A stretch of 64,000 nt of DNA from Semisulcospira habei (GCA_036245525.1 BTPG01000004.1:20002478-20066477), one strand, 5' to 3'. Positions 10,391 to 21,663 are shown, numbered from the stretch's first letter. Numbers and translations: made by a program. Notes: generated by a model from the sequence alone, not told the origin.

Positions 10391-10499
10391 TATTTGTTTT
10401 CACTCCTGCACTATTTTCGTAAAAGAAATCAAGCTGAAATCTTCTGAACTGGACCATGCCCGACATGACTGACGTCAAAGAAAGTACGTGTACACATAA

Positions 10500-11110
10500 C
10501 AGACTTATGAGGTAATATAATATCTTTCATGACGTTGCCGTCTGCATGACCAGCAGAATTGTCTACAAATTGTCAGAGTAATGCAATGGACGAGGTGAAT
10601 GACTGTTTGCCTCAGAAGACTTCAAAATTCGTCAATAAAATAGTCGCATAGGACACACATGTGTTTCGATTCCGCAAAAGATTTTTTCTTTAGTGGTCTA
10701 TTGCTGCAGATATACGTGCTGCAAACAACTCCAGTAGTGTGCCTGTTGTTTCGAACAACACAGGCTATGTAACTTTGTACGTTAGAACGTTTTGGTGATC
10801 TTTTATGGAACAAAACTGGCATCCAAGACGCGTCTCAAAGAGGGCTACAAGAAGTCCGCCATACGTCGTTACAAGGGTTTTTTGTAGCGAGGTCACACGG
10901 TACAGTTTGCGTTAAAAAGATTGGTCGTGTGACGTAGGAATGAAAACAAGTACATTTATAACCCTGGCAATTCAGGAAGTCAAGACGCCAAGCTAATCCA
11001 CATCAGGCAGCACCTTTACGCTAGCATGGTCCATTATTGTTTCGTAGCTTGTAGATCTTCGTGCGAGCTACGTTGGATGTTTAAAAAAAAAAAAAAGAGG
11101 GTAAAATATC
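10500..11110. other. No feature recognised
   Basis: Only an A tract near 11083-11096 stands out. Confidence 0.4.
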
Positions 11111-11117
11111 AATCCTT

Positions 11118-11182
11118 TGGACGATACCGCTCGGCGGAAAAAAACACGTAACGACGCGCCTGACCGCCGAGCGGCATCGTTC
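11118..11182. repeat. PAL-P-like hairpin
   Basis: GACGATACCGCTCGGCGG and CCGCCGAGCGGCATCG pair around AAAAAAACACG. Similar to the elements at 47.06 and 55.4 kb. Confidence 0.5.
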
Positions 11183-11276
11183 GTAGCAGACAATGGCTTA
11201 AGTTACAGGTTGACCCGCAAGCGTGGGACGAGAAAGGTGATTTCCTGCAACATTTTGGACCAGCGCTATCCATCTT

Positions 11277-11483
11277 TTAACCGAGTTCCCCGCAAGGCGG
11301 CCGCAATTCGGCCCAGACTTTGACGACTATGTACCATTTGCAGGAGATAGATCAACCATGACAATTCAAGGGTAGTGCCATATTAGCTTGGCGCCTCACG
11401 GCGCCAAGCTAATCTGGCACTACCCTTGAATTATCACGGTCGATCCATCTCCTGCTGCAGCGCGTCGGGGTTATATGGGCTAA
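11277..11483. repeat. PAL-C element, full length
   Basis: TTAACCGAGTTCCCCGC to ATGGGCTAA, with near-perfect AATTCAAGGGTAGTGCCA fold. Ends are diverged. Confidence 0.68.
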
Positions 11484-11837
11484 GCTCGATACAGCGGGTC
11501 GGACGAAAAGGTCGAGCTGAGAAATCGCCAAGACCACCACTAGCCTCATTAATGGCCTGAAGCTGGCATCGTGCGCGTCAACACGTGAGTGGTATGTTGC
11601 ACTAAAAACAGATGGACACTGATCATTACACTGGAGTGTCTATGATCATAGTATATTATTGTCGCTATTTGCGTCTGTCTGCGTTTCCCCTGTCTAGGAG
11701 CTAAAAACAAGCTCGCAGTCCGCGGAGGTGTGTCTGGTTTTAAATGTCTCGCGGTCTGCTAATCTCTTAGCGCACAGGCGCCGACTGCAAGATGCGTGTA
11801 TTCTCGTCAGCCTATGCATCTTGCGCGCAGAGATCGG

Positions 11838-11895
11838 CGACATTAGCCCATTAAAACAGCAGGAAATGGATCGACCATGACAATTCATGTGTAGT
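11838..11895. repeat. PAL-C fragment
   Basis: TTAGCCCATTAAAACAGCAG and GGATCGACCATGACAATTCA only. Confidence 0.45.
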
Positions 11896-12254
11896 TAGTA
11901 CCTACCCCAAACTGCTACTACGATTTTTTTTTTTTTACGGAGGTTGGACTGTCGTGGCATAACCTCCCTCCCTCCCCCCCCCCTCCCACACCCCAGCCTC
12001 TCCCCCTGCCCTCCGTTTACTGTTGCCCATTCTGATTTTTTGCAGGCCGTAAACAAAAACATGTCAGGCATGTTGTCTACCCCCACACACCCCCCACCCC
12101 CCGCCTCCCCTCCCCACATCCCCTCACCCAATAAATAAAAAATATCGTCTTACAATCCAGTAAACAACAACAAAATTAAAAATTAAAAACTAAATTAAGA
12201 AGAATTATGCTACAACTGTAACATTTTCACACCACCGTATCTATAGAAAAGCTT

Positions 12255-12321
12255 TTAACCCTTTGGCTGTCAGAGCGGAATCATCGCGACAAAAATCGCT
12301 ACCGACAGCCAAAAGGTTCAA
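12255..12321. repeat. PAL-B, left arm shortened
   Basis: TTAACCCTTTGGCTGTCAGA then GAATCATCGCGAC and the full right arm. Confidence 0.65.
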
Positions 12322-12676
12322 GCCCGGGATGTGTTGTAAAAACACTCTTCTCGATTGTTCCGTAGAGATAAACACCATCGAACGGCGGCTGCCGGCACAG
12401 AATATCAAAACTTTTGACCTGCGTGTGTATGAACGAGGCAACCCTCACAAAGGTGCCGGCACGTCGGCAAATATAGAAACGGGTTGACAGGAATTTGCCA
12501 GGGCTATTGAATCATCACGAGTTGACTGGGAAGAACCCTACAGCAAATGATGGCGCGTCTACAGAACGCTCCACAATTCGATCGCCTTGCAGATCGATTA
12601 GAAATACATCTATTCTGCGTAAAAATTTAAAGAAAAAAAAATCACCTTTGGAGAACTGAGGCAATTCCTTTAATTT

Positions 12677-12735
12677 GCAAGAGGCACGTGTACACATGAG
12701 GCGCAGAGGTTTATGAGGACCCATGCCTCCTGCTG
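12677..12735. repeat. PAL-A core, degenerate
   Basis: GCAAGAGGCACGTGTACAC and ACCCATGCCTCCTGC arms. Confidence 0.5.
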
Positions 12736-12986
12736 CCGTCATCGGTCCGATCTACTGACGCCTCTGCTCCTGAACAGCGGATAGCGTATTGCGGTGAACG
12801 TAGTTTGTTGAGTAGACGATTTTCGTAAATCAAGAGTGGTCAAAAACTGCGCATTCTTTGGACGCAAACATCCTGCCGAAAAAGTTCGCCAACCCATACC
12901 CTTCCCCCCCCCCCCCCCACACACACACACACACTGCCCCCAACCACCTTTATTTACATCTGTAAATATCATGAAGTTATGAGGTT

Positions 12987-13073
12987 TTGACTCTTTAGCT
13001 GTTGGAAGCGCTTTCTGTGGACAGCATGCAGGAATCATCTCGACAATAAGCGCTACAGACAGCCAAAGGGTTC
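12987..13073. repeat. PAL-B palindrome, diverged
   Basis: CTCTTTAGCTGTTGGAAGCG and CGCTACAGACAGCCAAAGGG arms. Confidence 0.62.
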
Positions 13074-13180
13074 ACCCCTTGACTGCCGAGGAAAAGTCAG
13101 CACGATCCAGTTGCAAGAGACTCAGATCCTCATGGGCCCCCGTAGTTGCTGGGGCTCATTATAGGAGCTATGCCTCTCGC
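13074..13180. repeat. PAL-A, left part and core
   Basis: ACCCCTTGACTGCCGAGG end plus core TTGCAAGAGACTCAGATCC. It follows the PAL-B directly. Confidence 0.6.
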
Positions 13181-13266
13181 GACGACATCGCGAATGCATG
13201 TCCCTTGGACGCGTCAGGGGTATTTGGCGTGCGATTTAAAATTAACCAAGATTTGAGACATAAAGT

Positions 13267-13851
13267 GGGAGCATCATAGACAAAAAAGGCGGCACTGATG
13301 CAGATGTCAGAGCACGAATCGGTAAAGCCAGAGCAGCCTTTCTCCAGTTGAAAAAAGTGTGGAGTTCCAGAGAGCTGTCACAACTCACCAAAGTCCGGAT
13401 TTTCAACTCCAATGTAAAAGCAGTTCTCCTATATGGAGCAGAGACATGGAGATTGACAAAAACCACAGTCAACAGAGTACAGACCTTCATGAACAGTTGC
13501 CTTAGAAGAATTTTGAAAATCCACTGGCCAGAGAAGATCAGCAACGTCAGACTCTGGGAGAGAACAGAGCAGATAACAGCAGAGAATGAAATTGGGCGAA
13601 GAAGATGGGGATGGATCGGTCACAGTCTGAGAAAGCCAGCTTCCAGTATCACTAGGCAGGCATTGTCATGGAACCCCCAGGGAAAGAGGAAAAGAGGTAG
13701 GCCGAGAAACTCCTGGCGTCGAGACCTCCAAGCAGACATCAAGAGACTGGGAACCACCTGGAGTAGAATCGAAGGAGAAGCACAGGACAGGAGTTGCTGG
13801 AGGTCTCTCGTCGACGGCCTATACCCGGGTAGGGGTGACAGGCGTAAGTAA
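13267..13851 (+). pseudogene. RTE-b reverse transcriptase, C-terminal fragment
   Basis: Open from the truncation point to the stop at 13849-13851, about 194 residues. It holds the RTE C-terminal region: KVRIFNSNVKAVLLYGAETW, INSCLRR-like FMNSCLRRILKIHW, LWERTEQ, RRWGWIGHSLR and KRKRGRPRNSWRRDL. No catalytic aspartates are present because they lie upstream of the truncation. Where they overlap it matches the longer copy at 36828-38124 except for a few residues (KKVW for LKIVW, SQL for SQH). Confidence 0.85.
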
Positions 13852-13859
13852 GTAAGTAA
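13267..13859 (+). mobile_element. RTE-b retrotransposon, short 3' copy
   Basis: The last 593 bp of a second non-LTR family, ending in a (TAAG)n tail at 13846-13859. A 12-bp direct repeat (GAGACATAAAGT) flanks it at 13255-13266 and 13860-13871. It starts inside the reverse transcriptase at the point equivalent to GSIIDKKGG. PAL-F begins 16 bp after the right TSD. Confidence 0.9.
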
Positions 13860-13887
13860 GAGACATAAAGTCTTCGTCCATTTGCAT

Positions 13888-14003
13888 TTAACTCATTCAA
13901 GACGCCCCGCATCAATAGCTGCGGAAGTGTCGTGCAGCGTTGCCGCCGGCAACGCTGCACGACACTTTTGCAGCAATTGATGCGGGCGCCCTGAATGAGT
14001 TGA
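13888..14003. repeat. PAL-F palindrome, TTAA left end
   Basis: PAL-F: TTAACTCATTCAAGACGCC, CCGCATCAATAGCTGCGG, AAGTGTCGTGCAGCGTTGCC and complement, ending GAATGAGTTGAA. Almost the whole 116 bp is self-complementary. Confidence 0.78.
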
Positions 14004-14019
14004 ATCAAGGCGGGGGCCC

Positions 14020-14095
14020 ATTTGGCGCCTAGAGTTCTAGCTACCTTGAGGTTAGGCGCCATAGAAATCATCATTATTATTATTTATTATTATTA
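14020..14095 (+). mobile_element. LINE 3' tail remnant (CR1/L2-like)
   Basis: Only the terminal stem-loop (TTGGCGCCTAGAG...GAGGTTAGGCGCC) and the (ATT)n tail remain. They match the ends of the copies at 38.5 and 61.8 kb with several substitutions. Confidence 0.65.
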
Positions 14096-14417
14096 GTTAA
14101 GGGTCAGCGCACTGAAGCCCTGAGGTACCTTTGGCGACTGATCTCCGAAAGCTAGTTGTTGGGTGACGCCAGAAAAGCTTTGGCGCCGGTAGCTTGGGCT
14201 ATACACAGTCGATTTGTGGGAACTTACAGTCAAGATCGTGCTGACGGGCTTGATGGCTCCTGGCGGGAGCGGATCGATGATGATGTTTGCACTTTTTATG
14301 GCGGCAAAGCTGGGTTAATTGTGGGGAACAAGATGGTAATTACTTTTCCTGTCGGCCTGATTGTGTGGGGTGGTCTGGTGTACGCGCGGCAACGTGCACC
14401 AGATAATACCAACCCTC

Positions 14418-14489
14418 TTCAAGGGTAGTGCCAGAATAGCTTGGCGCCTCTAGGCGCCAAGCTATTCTGGCACTACCCTTGAACTATAA
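14418..14489. repeat. PAL-C core, perfect hairpin
   Basis: TTCAAGGGTAGTGCCAGAAT, AGCTTGGCGCC and a perfect complement; the flanks are absent. Confidence 0.75.
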
Positions 14490-14504
14490 TACCAACCCCC
14501 TTCT

Positions 14505-14552
14505 TACAGGAATCATCGCGACAAACAGCGCTACCGACAGCCAAACGGTTAA
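14505..14552. repeat. PAL-B right half
   Basis: CAGGAATCATCGCGACAAA to ACGGTTAA; the left arm is missing. Confidence 0.62.
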
Positions 14553-14559
14553 ATGCACG

Positions 14560-15085
14560 GGGGATGTAAACACTTGTCAAAACTCTTAGAGGAATGTCGG
14601 GATCCAAAGACCGTAGGCGCCGGTGGGGTGCGGATTGGTTCCCCCCTTTTTCCTTTGTGAACTTTTTATTTTGTTAGCAGTGTAAAAATAAAGGTTCACG
14701 TCTGAAAACATACATTTTATCACTTTCTAAACATTTTTTTTCTGGTTAATTTTCTCCAAGACAGGCACATTCTCCAGAGTAACTGACTACTTTTTTTGGA
14801 AGCATATTTCACATTACTAGAAGAGTTTTGCAATGACTCTTCAGTCAACACTTCATTACAGAATTCTTCTAAAGGAATATTTATCGCCATTGTCTGTATT
14901 GATATCGACGAACTCTAATAAACTTAGCACGAACAGCTCAAGAGGTGATCAATACTGGATAATGGGAGCACTCTGGGGGGTCTCTTCCTTCGTGGTGATT
15001 GTGTTGAGGAACAATAGTGAGCCAAAGAACAATGGACAGTACTGCCAGTGAAATGTCAGGTTACTATTGATCGTTTCGCTAAGAC
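14560..15085. other. No gene recognised
   Basis: AT-rich DNA; a 72-codon frame at 14833 has no recognisable motif and is not called. Confidence 0.4.
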
Positions 15086-15091
15086 AGTAAA

Positions 15092-15152
15092 AACCCAATG
15101 TGCAGAAGGCCATCAGGCCGACGTCGGCCCGATGGCCTTTTGCGCATTGGGA
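15092..15152. repeat. PAL-G palindrome
   Basis: CCCAATGTGCAGAAGGCCAT and GGCCTTTTGCGCATTGGG around GACGTC. Confidence 0.78.
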
Positions 15153-15159
15153 AGCCACG

Positions 15160-16060
15160 CATTTGGCTGAAAAGAAGAAAGCAAAAGTATGCGACACAAG
15201 ACTGCTGTATGTGGTGACATCGGCTTTTGCTCTTTTGCTAAACAGGCGCCGTAGTCAGTCGTAAGTTTACAGAAAATATATCCACCAGAGTTTGATTAAC
15301 CTGTACAGTGCCGAGAAAATGTGAACACCACCAAACTGCGAGTTGTATAGATCCGCGTGAGCCCCTTGCGGGATTTCTTGTGCCTGCACAAGGCAGTATG
15401 CCTTTTGCAAATAGAAACTCGGCCCAAAGGCCATTTTATTGCCAGCCTCTTCCAAGACATCCACGAAATTTCACTGTTGTGTCGTGGCTCTGACATGATG
15501 TCCCCATGGAGGAGGTCACTTCCACTTGTGTCTTTGACGCCAGCTGTCGTGGTCCCGGGCCAACATCCCACGGGCCGGCTGCGACGGGAGCAAAATATTG
15601 ACAATGCCGCGCCGACCTGATTTGTTCCTGTAAGGTTACACCGCCGCAATCTCCACGTGCAATCAAGTCAAATCAGCTTACTGGAAACCAGAGGATCCCG
15701 CACAAGGCAGACTTCTAGTTCTTACAAGCAGAACTGGGAGCCATAGATTTGAACTAATAAGCCCGTGCGGCATCTGCAAAGGCCATAGAGTCTAATAAGC
15801 CCGTGCGGCTTGCTTATGAAAACTTATGATGCTCAATCACAAGGTTTAAGTCCTCCTTCGAATACAAGGGACACGGGTGCTGACTGGAATTTAGGACTAG
15901 GACATGTTGCAGATGGGCTCGCAAACAGCTTGCTCAATCAATCACGTGTCTCATTTGAAAGTCTCATTTGCTCTGTTTCAAGACGAAGCAAACGACAGGC
16001 ACAGACGGCTGCTTAATAAAATCCATCGCTCATCAGCTTACTTGAAACCCGATAATTTCT
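15160..16060. other. No gene recognised
   Basis: Several short overlapping frames on both strands share no protein motif. A degenerate PAL-A-like arm occurs near 15777-15830. Confidence 0.4.
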
Positions 16061-16062
16061 TA

Positions 16063-16135
16063 CCAGCAAGAGGTACAGACTCTCGAGAGGTCCTTGTCAT
16101 AGCAGGCAGTCGGGAGAATCTACGACTCTTGTAAA
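16063..16135. repeat. PAL-A core, degenerate
   Basis: CAGCAAGAGGTACAGACTCTC and GAGAATCTACGACTCTTG arms. Confidence 0.45.
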
Positions 16136-16243
16136 GTCTTGCTCAAACACTGGTTTAAATTCAATAGTCCAATTCGCTCTGTTTTGTCACCGCGGTGCAG
16201 TTTTCAATCAATTCGCCCTGAGTGAAAATCTACAGTTCTCGTT

Positions 16244-16337
16244 TTAAACCCTTTAGATGACGGTAGCGCTCTTTGTCGAGGTGATTCCTGTAGGAATCAC
16301 CTCGACAAAACGCGCTACCGACAGATAAAGTGGTTAA
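16244..16337. repeat. PAL-B palindrome, TTAA both ends
   Basis: TTAAACCCTTTAGATGACGG to GTGGTTAA; arms GGTAGCG, TTTGTCGAGGTGATTCCTG pair perfectly at the centre. Confidence 0.8.
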
Positions 16338-16880
16338 ACGTTTCACTTGAGCTCATGATAATCAAGTCTCCGCCTCTTTCATAATTTATGGACAGTGGAC
16401 AAGATGAAGTCCGACAGCACGTACCAACCGTCTGTCCAATTTCCTTTAGCTCCCATCGGAGTCAGCAAGTTAATCCTCAGGATCATCTCTTGTAAGAATT
16501 GTAGATGAAAACGTGAGCAGCAAGACTTGGGGAGCTTCTCGTTTTTTGTGTAGCGGTAGCTTTTCATGACCAGTTCCTTTTGCTAACGGTAACAACACTC
16601 AAAGGATTGCTGGTACTCACCGACCTCCGTCGCCTAGTCAAGCCTGGTATATATTTTCTATAAAGACCGCGCTCAACACTTCACTGGAAGACGATGAACT
16701 GCATGGCAATCACAACACCGGTGTGTGACCTTGGCATATGTGACCAAAAGCCGCAATACTAATTGAGGTTAAAGGACATACAAAAGAATCTTTCTCGCGT
16801 TTTTGAAAAACTGTGCGAACTTCACCTCTTCCCTGAACCCTTTGCGTGTCGGCAGCGGTTTTAGACGCGATGATTCCTGA

Positions 16881-18663
16881 AGCCAAAGAAGATTGGATTG
16901 AAGACCAGTGTCGTAGCGTGGAAGAGGGCATGGCAAACGGCAACAGCAAGAAGGCTTATGAAACGCTAAGGACCCTCACCAAGACTCAACAGCGAACAGC
17001 CACAGTCATCGAAGACAGCAGCGGCCAACTCCTTACGGAAAACACTGCTGTACTAAACAGATGGACTGAGTACTGCCGAGACTTGTATAACTACAAGCCT
17101 GAGCCAGACACCAGCATCCTCCAAAACAACCAGGCTGGGGCCAGGAAGGCCGAAGACCTGCCAGTGTTAGCTGAAGAGGTGGAAACAGCCGTACGCGGCC
17201 TGAAGGGAGGAAAGTCTCCAGGTGTAGACAACGTACCTGCTGAACTGTTGAAACATGGAGGAGAAGTAACAACGAAGGTACTCACTACACTCTGTCAAAA
17301 GATCTGGGAGCAAAAGAAATGGCCAGTAGAATGGACACAGTCTCTAGTGATCCCGCTCCCCAAGAAAGGAAACCTGAAACAGTGCCAGAACTACAGAACT
17401 ATCAGTCTGATAAGTCACCCTAGCAAAGTAATGCTTAGGATCATTCTCAACCGCCTCAAAACTTTCGCCGAGGAACTGCTGGCAGAAGAACAGGCTGGCT
17501 TCAGAGTTGGAAGAAGCACTGTAGAGCAGATTTTCAACTGCCGCGTCCTGATTGAGAAACATCTGCAGCATCAGCGCGAACTCTACCACAACTTCATTGA
17601 TTTCAGGAAAGCATTTGATCGCGTCTGGCACGACGGACTCTGGAAAGTCATGAGATCGTTCAACATAGAGGAGGGACTGATCCAAATGATAGAAGCGCTT
17701 TACAAGAACGCCTGCAGCGCGGTTCTACTTAACAATCAGTCAGGCGTGTTCTTCAGGACGACGATCGGTGTCCGTCAAGGATGCCTGCTCTCTCCTGTCC
17801 TTTTCAACATATTCCTGGAGAAGATCATGCAGGAAACCCTCCACGACCACCATACTTCAATCTCTATTGGTGGCAGATCCCTGTGCAATCTTCGATTCGC
17901 AGACGACATTGACCTCATGGCAGGCAGCAATAGTGAGCTTCAAAACCTGACAGACAAACTTTCAAGTAGCGCAGGGTCTTATGGCATGGAGATCAGTACG
18001 GATAAAAGCAAAGTGATGATCAACACCACAAGCGACAGCAGCAGCAACATTCACATGAACGGCCAGAAGCTAGAAGAGGTCAATAGCTTCAAGTACTTGG
18101 GAGCCACCCTGTCCAAAGACGGTAGTTGCATAGCAGAGATCCGTATCAGGATAGGTACAGCAACATCCGCAATGGCCAGGCTGGACAGGATATGGCGAAG
18201 TAACTCCATCAGCTTCACCATCAAGTACAGGCTTTACAAGTCCCTCGTAGTGTCTATTCTACTCTACGGCTGTGAGACTTGGACACTGCTTGCAGACTCA
18301 GAAAAGAAAATCCAGGCCTTTGAGAACAAGTGCCTGAGGAAGTTGCTCCGCATCTCGTACCGCGAGCACAAGACCAACGAATATGTACGGAGCATCGTCA
18401 CTTCCCTGGTGGGCCCACATGAACCCCTTCTGGCAACCGTGAAACGGCGCAAGCTTGCTTGGTTTGGCCACGTGACCCGACACAACACCTTGTCCAAGAC
18501 TATCCTCCAAGGCACTCTCGAAGGAAGTCGTCGGCGAGGTCGTCAGAGAAAGAGTTGGGTCGCAAACATAAAAGAATGGACCGAACTCGAGATGCCAGAC
18601 TTGCTTGCCACCGCCCAAAATAGAACTCAGTGGAGAGCACTGTCTGTTGCTGCTGCCTTTTAG
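16881..18663 (+). pseudogene. RTE-a reverse transcriptase ORF, lacking the endonuclease
   Basis: A long open frame for a non-LTR reverse transcriptase. In the frame opened at 16846 (605 residues) the motifs are NYRTISLIS (about 180-190), QAGFRVGRST (about 220), FRKAFDRVWHDGLW (about 250-262), GVRQGCLLSP (about 308-317), RFADDIDLM (about 349-357) and SFKYLGATLS (about 410). A C-terminal block LLYGCETWTL to WFGHVTR follows, with stop at 18661-18663. The apurinic endonuclease domain that should precede it is absent. Upstream the frame stays open into the host MITE, so the first 11-12 residues (SAAVLDAMIP region) are MITE-derived and not part of the original protein. Confidence 0.88.
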
Positions 18664-18714
18664 TCCCCCCAACGCCCAGTTCGGGCAAGGGACTGATGAT
18701 GATGATGATGATGA
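16881..18714 (+). mobile_element. RTE-a retrotransposon, copy 2, inserted in a PAL-B palindrome
   Basis: A 5'-truncated RTE-type element of 1,834 bp. It ends in a (GAT)n tail at about 18694-18714. The same 13 bases (CGATGATTCCTGA) flank it at 16868-16880 and 18715-18727. The outer flanks are the two ends of one PAL-B foldback element (16834-16880 and 18728-18758), so the insertion site is known to the base. Near-identity with copy 1 argues for recent movement. Confidence 0.92.
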
Positions 18715-18878
18715 CGATGATTCCTGACTAAAACCGCTACCAACACGCAATGGGTTAAGGCGGTCAGTCACACGACGGAAATCAGAGATTACGCAATGTA
18801 GGCGTTGCTCAAAGTTGGGCTGACTGGCGCGGGCAATTCGATTTTTGAAATGAAGATTCCTTCTATGGCTCAACACCA

Positions 18879-18945
18879 ACACTGGTTGTCTGGCTCGATT
18901 CCGTACCGCTGATCAGCAGCAGGGAATCGAGGGAGGCAGCCAGTA
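18879..18945. repeat. PAL-D palindrome
   Basis: PAL-D: CACTGGTTGTCTGGCTCGAT and GAATCGAGGGAGGCAGCCAG fold around CTGATCAG. Confidence 0.68.
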
Positions 18946-19136
18946 TGGCTCTACACCCTCCCAGCCAAACTCTTCCGTCTGCAGAAAGAATAGATTTTCG
19001 TGAGCCTGTGAAGTCGCACGGACACAATAACTTTTCAATCAAGATTGCTGCTCTAGCTATGTGACCCCCTCAGTCGTGACTTTTCCGACTGCAGGAGGCT
19101 AGATCTTCAGAGCCTCAGGAAAATATATGCCTCTTG

Positions 19137-19320
19137 GTTAGTTCGGGGTTTAACGTCCACGGCACCGAAGTGATAATGGACGACCCTGACGGGCGGGTTA
19201 TGAGGGACAGGGAAATCTATCGCCTATGGAGTACGACCTGAACACTGATCAATTCAGGCGCACTACATCTGTGCCACTTTGATATACCCGGACCTTTTAA
19301 CGGAGATGCCCCTTGCTTAT
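19137..19320 (-). mobile_element. SINE body and tail, same family as 24.0 kb, headless
   Basis: Shares about 170 bp with the copy at 23989 (GGTTAGTTCGGGG, TGATAATGGACG, CCTGAACACTGATCAATTCA, AACGG). The tRNA-like head is missing. It keeps the GACGTTAAACCCCGAACTAA end that the other copy lost in part. Confidence 0.7.
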
Positions 19321-19752
19321 AACGTGTTCATACATTTGTTCTTCAGACCGATGACGACATCAGGCCGTACGCCTGTGATTGGCTAATTTTCTGTGTTGAC
19401 GTTGCGGATGAGTTTACAGCTAGAGGCGTTGACTGTTCAAACAAATAGCGTCTAGGGCTGAAACCGTTCAAATACAATTAACGCTTTTTTTTATAAAAAA
19501 ATAATCAGCAGTTTTTCGAATTAAGTGGAGTACTCAGCCACGATTAGAGTAATCAGTGTAAAAGCAATGCTTATGCGGCAGTTCAAATAGTGACTTTTCC
19601 GCCGCAGCGATAAAATTGATTGTTAACGCTGCGATGGAGTCTGCCGTCAAAGTTAATATTGACAGCAAACTCCATTGTAGCACTAACATTTAAAGTTGAC
19701 AGGAAACTCAACCGAAGCGTTCAAATAAACGTCAACAAACACTACCCGCGAT

Positions 19753-19780
19753 AGCGGTGGGGGGGGGGGGGGGGGGGGGA
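19753..19780. repeat. Poly-G tract
   Basis: About 22 consecutive G at 19759-19779. Confidence 0.9.
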
Positions 19781-19922
19781 GCCTGAAGCCGGCTTCGCTT
19801 CCAGACGCCATGACGATGAAAAATCGACGAATTACCTGCAAGACATACGATCGTACATATCCTTCGTGCGCTTGAAAGCTACAACTTGAGAGAAACGGCC
19901 AAATAATATGCCGTTAAAGCTC

Positions 19923-20015
19923 TTAACACATTTGGGTGCCGGTAGCGGTTTTAGCCGCGATGATTCCTGCAGGAATCATCGCGACTAAAACCGCTACCGG
20001 CATCCAAAGGGTTAA
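19923..20015. repeat. PAL-B palindrome, TTAA both ends
   Basis: TTAACACATTTGGGTGCCGG to AAAGGGTTAA, near perfect over 93 bp. Confidence 0.82.
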
Positions 20016-20157
20016 AAGAAGCTTGCGTGATCTGGGGACATACAGAGTGGTGTTAGAGTGAGAGGAAACGCGAATCAAAGTCACAGCAAGACGCAGAAGC
20101 CATTCACAACAGCCGTGTCATGAGTAATGTTGCCTGATGTTGCTTTTACCTGCGTCA

Positions 20158-20318
20158 TTAACTTATCTGAGACATACCGAGTGCGCCAGAAAAGGCCATC
20201 GGGCCGATGTCGGCCGCTGTTGGCCCGCGCGCGGGCCAACGGCGGCTGACATCGGCCCGATGGTCTTTTGCGCACTGAGTACCGCACACGGATACGCGAC
20301 AAGTCTAGAGTGAGTTAA
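20158..20318. repeat. PAL-G element with TTAA ends
   Basis: The core GCCATCGGGCCGATGTCGGC, GTTGGCCCGCGCGCGGGCCAA is flanked by diverged inverted ends TTAACTTATCTGAGAC and GTCTAGAGTGAGTTAA. This copy shows that PAL-G also has TTAA boundaries. Confidence 0.75.
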
Positions 20319-20721
20319 CCACTCGCCCATTATCAAAGCATATTTTGCACTTAAAATCAAAATCGGCATGTATATGGTGTAATATGTTAGCAAATAGTCC
20401 ACTTCGCGTATAACAAGGTCGGATAACACAAAATGCGGATAGAGCAACACTTTTCCAATGTAAAAAAAAAAAACTTCGCTTATAACAAAGTTCAGATATA
20501 ACAACAAGAAAAGTTGGGGCCCCTGGGCGGTTTGTTACTAGTATCCGAAGTCTACGGTATTATCCCTGAGCATTTCATTTTGTGGCAAACTCTGAAATGG
20601 CTGAATTGATTTTATCAGCTCATAAAAGAAACGTGCGTTTTTAATACCATAACAAAATCAACCGCAATTTAAATTTGCAACACACACAACTAAAGGGAGC
20701 ACTCCCAGAAAACAAAACAAA

Positions 20722-20940
20722 TTAACCCCTCTACTACCAGCCAGTGGTTGCAGATTGTTTTCTGTTGGTTACCCACTCCCCCCACCCCCCCACCCCCCAC
20801 CATCATTGTGACTTACAGGTCAAAGATCCCCAGCCACGTAAGGGACGTGGATACAAGGTGGTTTCATGAATAGGTATATATCAATCTATACCTCTTACAG
20901 TTGGGTGGTGTTTAGTTTCACTCGGCAGCCAACGAGTTAA
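20722..20940. repeat. PAL-A element, full length, TTAA both ends
   Basis: TTAACCCCTCTACTACCAGC on the left, TCGGCAGCCAACGAGTTAA on the right. The core hairpin is reduced and a C-rich tract (20768-20800) sits inside. Confidence 0.65.
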
Positions 20941-21090
20941 TGTCATAATAAATGATGACACGCTGAAATAACTTTGATGGCAGCTCACGCCTGATCAAAG
21001 CAAAACAAATGGAGGACACTGTGACAAACATTCTCACGTGGATTTCCAGGGAATTAAAGTGAAAAAGTGTGTACGATTCACTATTACTAA

Positions 21091-21217
21091 TTAACCCATT
21101 TAACCCCAAGACAGCATTTCCAAGATTGTGGAGTTGTCACTTAACGGCCACGTACCAGTTGCAGGAGATGGATCGACCATGATAATTCAAGGGTAGTGCC
21201 AGATTAGCTTGGCGCCT
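21091..21217. repeat. PAL-C left half
   Basis: TTAACCCATTTAACCCCAAG through the core GGCGCC, then unrelated DNA. The element breaks exactly at the palindrome centre. Confidence 0.68.
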
Positions 21218-21448
21218 GAAGTTGCTGCTGCAGGTGTCTGCTTTCTTTGTGTGCTCAATGAAAGAAACGGCATCATATGCTGTCACATCACGTGACACAG
21301 GACAATATGGTTCACCCGGAGGAACGCCCTCAGTTCTGAGGGACAGCTGGAGCCGATCCTTGTCAGTGCTAGGCATTGATTCTTACAAGCCCACTAATTG
21401 CATACAGCGACACGTCAGGGCACCTCAGCCATGTGACGGAAAAAGACA

Positions 21449-21662
21449 TTAACCCATTCAGCACTGACGCACTACAGCAGGAGATGGGTCGACCATGATA
21501 ATTCAAGGGTAGTGCCAGATTAGATTGGCGCCTGTCGCCGTCAAGCTAATCTGGCACTGCCCTTGAATTATCATGGTCGATCCATTTCCTGCAACTGGTG
21601 CATATTCATTAGATGACGTCGCCAAAATTTGGGAAATACGGCCGTCGGGCTGAATGAGTTAA
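21449..21662. repeat. PAL-C element, full length, TTAA both ends
   Basis: TTAACCCATTCAGCACTGAC to GGGCTGAATGAGTTAA, with both unpaired flanks. Confidence 0.82.
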
Positions 21663-21663
21663 G

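Larger units (their letters stand above)
16834..18758. repeat. PAL-B split by RTE-a copy 2
   Basis: PAL-B sequence lies at 16834-16880 and 18728-18758 (ends at GGGTTAA). The insertion falls near the centre of the palindrome. The right arm lacks the bases that would pair with the duplicated stretch, which suggests a shortened palindrome before insertion or a deletion on insertion. Confidence 0.82.

Noticed and set aside
12900..12936. Regulatory poly-C/CA element
   Set aside because: Ordinary low-complexity DNA; similar runs occur at 31.7, 50.0 and 59.2 kb.
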